Assembly: GCF_042477335.2 (NCBI RefSeq)
Contig: NC_091247.1
Coordinates: 42,834,501 to 42,898,500 of the forward strand
Direction of reading: 5' to 3'
Source: Ovis canadensis
Lineage: Eukaryota > Chordata > Mammalia > Artiodactyla > Bovidae
DNA: 64,000 nt
Part shown: piece by piece, positions 56,465 through 64,000 of the stretch
Position numbering within the stretch: the first letter of the stretch is position 1
How the letters are laid out: each line of letters starts with the position of its first letter
The notes under the pieces: generated by a model
Told to the model about the DNA's origin: nothing
The model's database searches: none
The model's input: the letters and a program-made list of their open reading frames with translations, nothing else
Made by a program: the position numbers and the translations under genes

Positions 56465-58355
56465 TAGTAAAGTTGCAGGATATAAAATCAACACACAGAA
56501 ATCCCTTGCATTCCTATACACTAATAATGAGAAAGTAGAAAAAGAAATTAAGGAAACAATTCCATTCACCATTGCAACGAAAAGAATAAAACACTTAGGA
56601 ATATATCTACCTAAAGAAACTAAAGACCTATATATAGAAAATTATAAAACATTGATGAAAGAAATCAAAGAAGACACTAATAGATGGAGAAATATACCAT
56701 GTTCATGGATTGGAAGAATCAATATAGTGAAAATGAGTATACTATCCAAAGCAATCTACAGATTCAATGCAATCCCTATCAAGCTACCAGCAGTATTTTT
56801 CACAGAGCTAGAACAAATAATTTCACAATTTGTATGGAAATACAAAAAACCTCGAATAGCCAAAGCAATCTTGAGAAAGAAGAATGGAACTGGAAGAATC
56901 AACCTGCCTGATTTCAGGCTCTACTACAAAGCCACAGTCATCAAGACAGTATGGTACTGGCACAAAGACAGAAATATAGATCAATGGAACAAAATAGAAA
57001 GCCCAGAGATAAATCCACACACCTATGGACACCTTATCTTCGACAAAGGAGGCAAGAATATACAATGGATTAAAGACAATCTCTTTAACAAGTGGTGCTG
57101 GGAAAACTGGTCAACCACTTATAAAAAATGAAACTAGATCACTTTCTAACACCATACACAAAAATAAACTCAAAATGGATTAAAGATCTAAACATAAGAC
57201 CAGAAACTATAAAACTCCTAGAGGAGAACATAGGCAAAACACTCTCCGACATAAATCACAGCAGGATCCTCTATGATCCACCTTCCAGAATACTGGAAAT
57301 AAAAGCAAAAATAAACAAATGGGATCTAGTTAAAATTAAAAGCTTCTGCACAACAAAGGAAACTATAAGCAAGGTGAAAAGACAGCCTTCTGAATGGGAG
57401 AAAATAATAGCAAATGAAGCAACTGACAAACAACTGATCTCAAAGATATACAAGCAACTTATACAGCTCAATTCCAGAAAAATAAACGACCCAATCAGAA
57501 ACTGGGCCAAAGAACTAAATAGACGTTTCTCCAAAGAAGACATACGGATGGCTAACAAACACATGAAAAGATGCCCAACATCACTCATTATCAGAGAAAT
57601 GCAAATCAAGACCACAATGAGGTACATTTCACACCAGTCAGAATGGCTGTGATCCAAAAGTCTACAAGCAATAAATGCTGGAGAGGGTGTGGAGAAAAGG
57701 GGACCCTCTTACACTGTTGGTGGGAATGCAAACTAGTACAGCCACTATGGAGGACAGTGTGGAGATTCCTTAAAAAATTGCAAATAGAACTGCCTTATGA
57801 CCCAGCAATCCCACTGCTAGGCATACACACTGAGGAAACCAGAATTGAAAGAGACACGTGTACCCCAATGTTCATCGCAGCACTGTTTATAATAGCCAGG
57901 ACATGGAAGCAACCTAGATGTCCATCAGCAGATGAATGGATAAGAAAGCTGTGGTGGTACATATACACAATGGAGTATTACTCAGCCATTAAAAAGAATA
58001 CATTTGAATCAGTTCTAATGAGGTGGATGAAACTGGAGCCGATTATACAGAGTGAAGTAAACCAGAAAGAAAAATACCAATATAGTATACCAACACATAT
58101 ATATATATAGAATTTATATATAGAGAGAATTTAGAAAGATGGTAATGATAACCCTGTATGCGAGACAGCAAAAGAGACACAGATGTTTGGAACGGACTTT
58201 TGGACTCTGTGGGAGAGGGAGAGGGTGGGATGATTTGGGAGAATGGCATTAAAACATGTATACTATCATGTAAGAAATGAATCGCCAGTCTATGTTCGAT
58301 ACAGAATACAGGATGCTTGGGGCTGGTGCACGGGGATGATCAAGAGAGATGATAT

Positions 58356-58376
58356 GGGGTGGGAGGTGGGAGGGGG
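58356..58376 (+). promoter_or_regulatory. G-rich tract of L1 3'UTR, potential G-quadruplex
   Basis: Four or more runs of at least three G with short spacers, at the same 3'UTR position as 4702-4723 in the other L1. Confidence 0.68.
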
Positions 58377-58664
58377 CTTCAGGATTGGGAACTCATGGGT
58401 ACCCGTGGCTGATTCATGTCAATGTATGGCAAAACCAATACAGTATTGTAAAGCAAAATAAAGTAAAAAAAAAAAATGAACATTGTCTTTCTTCAGGTCC
58501 AAAAGGAGAGCTCAGACTCACTGCGCTGACTTCAGAAGAAGAACTGCAAAGGAGCAGAGGGTAGCTGACACCCCTCACCCATCCTCCAGGAGAAGAAGGC
58601 TCCTCTCACTCCCAAACCAAGCAATGGTGAGTTTAGAAAGCGCGAGAGGGTTAGAAACAGAAGG

Positions 58665-58850
58665 GCAGAGTTGGATTTTGGAGTCTAAGAGACCTAAGTC
58701 TCTGTTCTGCCATTTAACTTCTGTGTGCCCTTGCATCTTCAATTTAATCTCCAAGCCTTAGTTTGTCTGTAAAATGAAGATAGGAATAACACCCACTGCA
58801 CAAGAGTTCTTGTGAAGATTAAATAAGGGCACACATATAAACTGCTTAGT
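58665..58850 (+). repeat. MIR SINE remnant
   Basis: MIR order is clear: CTCTGTTCTGCCATTTAAC, CTTAGTTTGTCTGTAAAATG, AAGATAGGAATAACACCCAC, TTGTGAAGATTAAATAAGG, AACTGCTTAGTACAGCA. A Bov-A2 is inserted at its end. Confidence 0.82.
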
Positions 58851-58859
58851 ACAGCATAC

Positions 58860-59128
58860 CGGAGAAGGCGACGGCACCCTACTCCAGTACTCTTGCCTGA
58901 AAAATCCCATGGACGGAGGAGCCTGGTAGGCTGCAGTCCAGGGGTTGCTAAGAGTCAGACACAACTGAGCAACTTCACTTTCACGTTTCACTTTCATGCA
59001 TTGGAGAAGGAAATGGCAACCCACTCCAGTGTTCTTGCCTGGAGAATCCCAGGGACAGGGGAGCCTGTTGGGCTGCCGTCTATGGGGTCTCACAGAGTCA
59101 GACACAACTGACATGACTTAGCAGCAGC
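58860..59128 (+). mobile_element. Bov-A2 dimeric SINE inside MIR
   Basis: Two units, GGAGAAGGCGACGGCACCC and GGAGAAGGAAATGGCAACCC, with a short AGC tail. The duplication ACAGCATAC (58851-58859) and ACAGTATAC (59129-59137) has one mismatch. Confidence 0.95.
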
Positions 59129-59137
59129 ACAGTATAC

Positions 59138-59529
59138 ACACACACACACAAAAAGTATAATTAAATTACTGTACATTGTTAATCAATTATACCCCAATAC
59201 AAAATGGTTTTGTAATTTTAATGTTAAAAATTAAAATTACAAAAGATTACCGAATCATTTCAGATGAGGTGAAAGTGGGCAGAGTTTGACAAGCTTCTCC
59301 ATCTCCCCGACAGCAAGTGCACCAGAAGGATATGAATAAGGCAGTGTTTTTCTAATATTTGAAACAATCCTTATAAGAAACACTTTCTATTGTGATCCAC
59401 AACACATGAAGTGACATAGTTAAGACTGAAATAAAACCAATTTTAACCAAACAACAGTTACCTTTATTCTGTGCAACATGACATGTACTGTGAGACTTTC
59501 AGTTCTTCATGAGTCTATTTCATTTCATT
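59138..59529. other. no recognised gene; L1-tail-like patch
   Basis: A short AC repeat (59136-59150), then AT-rich text (ATTGTTAATCAATTATACCCC) resembling an L1 3' end. Otherwise nothing. Confidence 0.45.
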
Positions 59530-60060
59530 TATTTATTTTTGAAAGTTTCCAAACCTACAGAAAGTTGAAAAAGTGATACAAAACATTGTTCATGGAAAAC
59601 AGGATTTCTTGACCTCAGCAAAAATGACATTTGGGGTCATAACTCTTTGAAGGAAGCTGTTCTGTACATTGTGGTATGTTTAGCAGCAACACTAGTCTCT
59701 AATCCCCTGCACCCTACCTCCCCCACCCCTTCCCCCCACCACATGCCCAGCTGTAACAACCAGAAATGTCTCTAGTCATTGCCAAGTGTCCCCTGGGGAG
59801 TAAAACTCACTCCCATTGAGAATCAGTGACCCAAACCTGCCAGCAGTTAACACTTGGTCGTATTACATCATCTTTCTCTCAATACACACTCCTGCATACA
59901 CAAACCTATTTTTTGGTTGAACTATTTGAAAGTAAATTACAGACGTCATGACACTCAACATAAATAGTTTAGCATGTGTCTCCTAAGACTAAAAACATGG
60001 CTTATACAACCACATTTCATACTACACGTAAAGACTCAACATAACTCAATCATTTCTTTT
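59530..60060 (-). mobile_element. old L1-class fragment split by MER20
   Basis: Text such as TTTCCAAACCTACAGAAAGTTG before, and AGCAGTTAACACTTGGTCGT with TATTTGAAAGTAAATTACAGAC after, the MER20 matches the order of a reverse-oriented old L1/HAL1-type element. Strongly diverged. Confidence 0.5.
59600..59828 (+). mobile_element. MER20-type hAT DNA transposon
   Basis: CAGGATTTCTTGACCTCAGC start, ACATTGTGGTATGTTTAGCA, CCCAGCTGTAACAACCAG, GTCATTGCCAAGTGTCCCC, and the end CATTGAGAATCAGTG. A second, less decayed copy than the one at 37.8 kb. A C-rich insertion lies near 59705-59745. Confidence 0.88.
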
Positions 60061-60102
60061 CTCCTTCTTCTTCTGTCGTTTGTTCACCCACTAGATTGAT
60101 TT

Positions 60103-60307
60103 CCCTGGTGGGTCAGTGGCAAAGAATCTGCCTGCAGTGTAGGAGCCACAGGAGACATGGGGTTCAGCAGATCCCCTGGAGAAGGGAATAGCAGTCCACT
60201 CTGATATTCTTGTCTGGAGAATTCCATGGACAGAGGAGCCTGGCAGGCTATATAGTCCATAGGGTTGCAAAGAGTCAGACACAACTGAAGCAACGTAGCA
60301 TGCAGGC
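60103..60307 (+). mobile_element. Bov-tA-type SINE
   Basis: CCCTGGTGGGTCAGTGGC head, with a deletion in the B-box region. The perfect duplication AGATTGATTT lies at 60093-60102 and 60308-60317. Confidence 0.95.
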
Positions 60308-60317
60308 AGATTGATTT

Positions 60318-61624
60318 CATGTTCTACTTATGGGTCATGACCTACAGTTTGAAGATTAGAGAAGTAATATATTGTCTCCCAAATATCTTTAGAACAGAAA
60401 AGGTGCACATGAAGTCACAGAGTCAAGCAGGCATTTATAGGGTTTTTACCAACATACTGCTGTTTTCCCCCTCCCTGGCTGTTTTCCACCTCACATCCCC
60501 AAGGCAGCATGGGGAGCAGAGACCCAGCCAGCCCCACCCTACAGGAGACCCAGGAGCTCTTGCAGGCGCCGGCGGTGTGTGCCCTGGCCTGTCTGCCAGG
60601 GGTTGGCAGAGCCTGCCGAGTTGGGTGCACAGTGGCCTGACCACATCACAGGCCCTGGGCTTTGGCTCAGGCTCAGGCAGGCCGCCCCCCACCCCTTCCA
60701 TGTTTGCTAAGGTCCTTTCCTTTACCTGCACTGGCTCCAGGACAGTGGTTACAAGTGGGCCCAGAAACTGCCAGCGGGCAAGGGCTGAGACACTTGAAAG
60801 TGTGTGAGTCACTGGCCGTCTTTGACTCCCCTGACCTTATAAATCCAGCCTTTGAGTCTAGATCAGGATCCAAAGAGCCACAAAACTTAAAAACTAACAC
60901 TCCCAAACGCAGATGTAGAGCTCACCACTGGAGCCCCCTGCACAATTCCCCAGGAGGTCTGGAAAGGGGCAAGCATACAGGAGGGCTTCTCACACAGGCC
61001 CTGAGCAGCATCCTCCATCATCCTGACAAGGAGGCCCCTTTCTGTTTGCTCTTGCTTTTATTCTTTTATAAAGACTTGAAACCTCTGGGAGCCAGACTTC
61101 CTTGAAAGTCAAGAATTTCTCCCTCTTGAAGATTAGAAGTGGGGGTATTAGATCAGCTTTGGTATTGGAGGAGAAAGAAGAATTAACTACAGCCTGAAAA
61201 GTCAGGGCTAAGCTCTTACAGGAACTGACTGTTGAGTCTTGAAGGCAGATGCTATGACAACAACCCATCACCCCTAATAAGATACCAGAATATGGGTTGT
61301 GCATCCCTAAGCCAGGAGAGATACGCTTACTTGATGGGGAACAAGATACACATGAGGAAGTTCAATGATGGGACCACAAGAAATGAATTAACCCCAAAAG
61401 AAGAAATGCCATCTCCGTGGCCTCCCATATGCAGCTCCAGTGAATCAGTACACAAGTAAAGAGGATATTCCCAAAGCAAAGACAGAGAACAGAAGTAGCT
61501 ATGGGTGGGAGGGCCATAAATACTTGTTGCAAGCTGCTTTCACCTACTGTTATGCCTACAGTGTCTTCAAAGACTCTACTACAATCCAAAAAAAGTAGCT
61601 CATTTTTTTCAGTTTGTTTTCTGT
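60318..61624. other. no recognised gene; GC-rich patch
   Basis: 60470-60800 is GC-rich, but CpGs are few. Overlapping frames of 125-162 codons on both strands here reflect composition. No exon or promoter features were recognised. Confidence 0.45.
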
Positions 61625-61755
61625 CTGTCTTCCCCCCTGGATTATCAGGATGTGAGAGCCTTGTCTATTTTGCTCACCATCATAGCATCGCTTCTGAGAA
61701 TGATGCCTGGAACAACAACCAACACTCAAAAGATAATTTAGTGAATCAGTGAGTG
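61625..61755 (+). repeat. L2 3'-end remnant
   Basis: GGATTATCAGGATGTGAGAG, CTTGTCTATTTTGCTCACC, GATGCCTGGAACAAC and TAGTGAATCAGTGAGTGAA follow the L2 3' end. Confidence 0.6.
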
Positions 61756-61794
61756 AACACAGGCTCTCCTCAACTATAGCAAGACAAGTACAAT

Positions 61795-61915
61795 CCACCC
61801 CACTTAACACAGGAAGAAAGTAAAACACAGAGATGTCAAGTTCACCCAGGTAATCAGTGTCTGCCTGGGCCTTATAACCAGAACTCTTCACGCTAATTCC
61901 CACACTGTCTAAAAC
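61795..61915 (+). repeat. MIR-class remnant
   Basis: GGAAGAAAGTAAAACACAGAG, GTCAAGTTCACCCAGGTAATC and CCAGAACTCTTCACGC follow the MIR 3' half. Weak. Confidence 0.4.
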
Positions 61916-62162
61916 CAGCAGGAACATAAACATCATCTTTATTCCTTGCTCCTCTCATCCCCTCAGGTCCTACAGTTTGGCACGACTATCAGACCAGTCC
62001 CAGGGACAATGTTCATCAGCTTGAGTTTAAAATTAACAGGACACTTTCTCAAACTGTCGAAAACTTTCCTGAAAGAAGTGAACATCCAGGTTGGTAACAA
62101 TGTTCTGTATTCAGAATAGTGGGGCTGGCTGGTGCTGGAGGAGATGAATTAGATAGGTAGCT
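61916..62162. other. no recognised gene or repeat
   Basis: Nothing recognised. Confidence 0.5.
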
Positions 62163-62170
62163 AATTTTAA

Positions 62171-62365
62171 TTGGGCTTCCCTTGTGGCTTAGCTGGTAAA
62201 GAATCCACCTGCAATGCCAGAGACCTGGGTTCAATCCCTGGGTTGGGAGGATCCCCTGGAGAAGGGAAAGGCTATCCACTCCAGTATTCTGGCCTGGAGA
62301 ATTCCAAGGACTGTATAGTCCCTGGGGTTGCAGAGTCGGACTCAACTGCCTGACTTTCACTTTCA
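62171..62365 (+). mobile_element. Bov-tA-type SINE
   Basis: GGCTTCCCTTGTGGCTTAGC head and GGTTCAATCCCTGGGTTGGG box. The duplication AATTTTAA is at 62163-62170 and 62366-62373. Confidence 0.95.
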
Positions 62366-62373
62366 AATTTTAA

Positions 62374-63039
62374 GAGGCCTAGAGGGATACAGTGACTCAA
62401 ACAAGGACACGAGTATGATGGCTGGGGCGAACTACCTGGATGTGTAGTTAAAGGAAAGGAAAACAACAGGAAGGGATGGAGGGAGGGAAGGATGGGTCCC
62501 CACAGAAGGAAAAACTGTCCTGTGGTATTTCAAAGTAGTATATAAGAGAAGAAGCACATCGGGACATTTAGGGACATGGGGATCTTCCCAGAGCTTCTCT
62601 CACTGTTGGCCCAAGAGATCAATCCCCTCCTTCCCCCAGCCAACTATGGCTTACCAACGAATCCTACTCTCTCTTAAAAGCACTAAGGACTGTACTGATT
62701 TATCCATCACAGAACCCAAGTCTCAGATGTCACAAGGATGGTTTACAAGGACAAGCCAAAAAACAGAAATAAACTCTGCTTCTTCCCTCAAAATCCCTAA
62801 ATGTTGGCAGGCACATACCCACGCACACAAGCACACTTTGCTTCCCCAGCCCCATTCCTGGCACCAGCAATTCCCATAGCCCAGTCTAGAGAGTCCCCTC
62901 CAAAGGGTGCTCCCTGGGGATTGAAAACTGCCCCAGCTGAGTAGGTGAACCTTGCATAGCTCTGGGCACCTCCACCAGACAGAGAGGTAAAGGGGGGGGG
63001 CATTCTCTGCTGATGTCTTCTCTCCCAGGTGCTGGCTGG
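62374..63039. other. no recognised gene or repeat
   Basis: Includes a run of nine G (62992-63000). Nothing recognised. Confidence 0.5.
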
Positions 63040-63225
63040 TACTTTACAAATGACATTTAACCTTCCCAACAATCCCACAAAAATACCCTTTTAACAGATG
63101 ATGAAATTAAGTCTCAGTAAAATGAAGTACTTTATTGAGAATTGCAGCTAAAAACTTCACTCTGAAATTAATACTGCTCTTTCCATTAAACCGAACTCCC
63201 AGCTCATCATTTCCAGCTGAAAATA
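63040..63225 (+). repeat. MIR-class SINE remnant
   Basis: GACATTTAACCTTCCCAAC, CCTTTTAACAGATGATGAAA, GAATTGCAGCTAAAAACTTC and ATACTGCTCTTTCCATTAAAC follow MIR. Confidence 0.65.
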
Positions 63226-63766
63226 CATAGCTTTCTATTCTCCAAAATAAAACTGACCATATATATTTTAGACTAGAAAATGAAAACTTTAAAAAAATTG
63301 ATCACAAGTAATATTAAAATTACAAATTATGGTAAAAAGCAAAGGGCAAATGATACAATTTTTATCTCAGTGTAAAGGGCATTCACATAGACAAGAAACT
63401 CTCAGGAAGAGCCAGAATGTTATTATTTTTCAAATCTGGAAGAATCCCTGGTCCTCAGCAGAGAAAGATCAGACCAGTGTAGAATTAGGTCCTTCAGAGT
63501 TTGTAACTACAGCCTCCACACTCTGGTTGTGAGTCCATCAGGACAAAGCATAGCAGAAGGAAAACATGCTTTGCAAAGATTGATTCTTCTCATTACAAAC
63601 TGAAGAGAAGATTCAGGATTTCCTCTGTATGGATACATCCTAATATGCTGCCCTGAGTGCAAGAAGGTGGCACAGGGTTAGGACCAGGGTACTAGAGCTG
63701 GAAACAACTCAGGGAACTTGCATGGGGTAAATTTGACCATCCAATGTTTCACTTATTAGAAGTAAA
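63226..63766. other. no recognised gene or repeat
   Basis: Nothing recognised. Confidence 0.5.
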
Positions 63767-63780
63767 AAGTTGCTGGCCAT

Positions 63781-63842
63781 CAATTCACTGTCCCTGAAAC
63801 TAACACAATATTGTAAAACAACTATAGTTCAAAAAAAAAAAA
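63781..63842 (+). mobile_element. extremely 5'-truncated L1 (last ~50 bases plus tail)
   Basis: Contains CTGAAACTAACACAATATTG and AAACAACTATAGTTC, the terminal bases of an artiodactyl L1 3'UTR, then a poly(A). The duplication AAGTTGCTGGCCAT (63767-63780) and AAGTTACTGGCCAT (63843-63856) has one mismatch. Confidence 0.85.
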
Positions 63843-63856
63843 AAGTTACTGGCCAT

Positions 63857-64000
63857 TGGCCTGAGAGCTTCATAGTAGATAAGGATAGGACCACCAAGAG
63901 GATTTTTCATCTATTAAAGAGACTCACTGAGGGGTCAGCAGGGCTGAAAGATGGCTTCATTCTACTGAAATGCACCCAAGCCTGAAGTAGACACCAGAAT
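63857..64000. other. no recognised gene; window end
   Basis: Nothing recognised. Confidence 0.5.

Larger units (their letters stand above)
53683..58110 (+). pseudogene. L1 ORF2 (endonuclease and reverse transcriptase), broken
   Basis: The ORF2 protein nicks DNA and reverse-transcribes at the nick. The start MATGSYLSIITLNVNGLNAP abuts ORF1. The endonuclease has GDFNTP (about 54141-54158) and SRIDHILG plus FSDHNALRLDL. Reverse-transcriptase motifs are [41 protein letters not shown] and catalytic FADD at 55806-55817. The C-terminal Cys cluster [18 protein letters not shown] is at 57676-57729. Frame breaks lie near 54160, 54650, 55175, 57127 and 57627, and a BovB splits the RT region after FADD. 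Inactive. Confidence 0.95.
51948..58475 (+). mobile_element. near-complete but dead L1 (L1_BT type)
   Basis: The order is a 5' leader (51948-52725), ORF1 remains, ORF2 remains, a 3'UTR with G-rich tract, and a poly(A) of about 12. The duplication ATGAACACTGTC (51936-51947) and ATGAACATTGTC (58476-58487) fixes both ends. Without the BovB inserted at 55893-56464 the element is about 5.95 kb. Full-length bovine L1 is reported to be longer, so the leader is probably truncated. At least five frame breaks make it inactive. Confidence 0.95.

Noticed and set aside
51948..58475. An active, intact L1
   Set aside because: ORF1 has a premature stop, ORF2 has at least five frame breaks, and a BovB splits the reverse-transcriptase domain.
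60470..60800. CpG island or promoter in a GC-rich patch with several long frames
   Set aside because: CpG dinucleotides are sparse. The frames overlap on both strands, as expected from GC content, and no exon signals were seen.
1..64000. A new defence, biosynthetic or signalling system
   Set aside because: No set of intact genes, operon, CRISPR-like array or phage module exists here. The recognisable coding sequence belongs to decayed LINEs.

Overview
This window is nuclear DNA from a ruminant (Pecora: cattle, sheep, goat or a close relative). The evidence is the repeat set: BovB (RTE-type LINE) copies with their CTGAA-rich 3' ends, tRNA-derived Bov-tA SINEs, Bov-A2 dimers ending in AGC repeats, CHR-type SINEs, and an L1 of the artiodactyl L1_BT type. 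The sequence does not settle the species. I see no host protein-coding gene, rRNA, functional tRNA, CRISPR array or operon. Nearly all recognisable protein-coding sequence is decayed retrotransposon sequence.

Layout. 0-5 kb: old repeats, a BovB 3' end, a SINE, and a 5'-truncated L1 (3937-4931) with a perfect 14-bp target-site duplication and an apparent 3' transduction. 7.4-11.5 kb: an ancient L1 joined to a BovB endonuclease-half copy that carries a SINE, then two BovB 3' ends nested in opposite orientation and a MER5A. 12-16.6 kb: SINEs, MIR, an MLT1 LTR, and three CHR SINEs stacked at one target motif. 16.6-20.5 kb: one ancient L1 that received two separate BovB insertions, one of them carrying a younger SINE. 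20.5-31 kb: mostly unassigned sequence with SINEs, a BovB fragment, and a rearranged L1 tail with a perfect 31-nt inverted repeat. 31-44 kb: a solo ERV-type LTR split by a SINE, an L1 3' end, Bov-A2, MER20, microsatellites, MIR and old L1 pieces. 45-46.4 kb: a minus-strand BovB reverse-transcriptase half. 46.4-51.9 kb: small DNA transposons, SINEs and L1 tails. 51.9-58.5 kb: the longest element, a nearly 6-kb L1 with ORF1 and ORF2 remains, broken by frameshifts and by a BovB inserted in the reverse-transcriptase domain. 58.5-64 kb: MIR, L2, MER20, SINEs and a tiny tail-only L1 insertion.

The parts do not form a pathway. They form a layered record: mammal-wide repeats (MIR, L2, MER5, MER20, MLT1, old L1) were hit by BovB, L1_BT and CHR SINEs, and then by Bov-tA/Bov-A2 SINEs. 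Target-site duplications read by eye give the order in several places. The best observations are structural: the inverted-repeat-flanked inversion at 28.6 kb, the L1 3' transduction at 4.85 kb, the tail-only insertion at 51.05 kb, and the in-frame TA expansion inside the L1 endonuclease. I found no convincing new biological system. Repeat family names come from recognition and were not checked by a database search.
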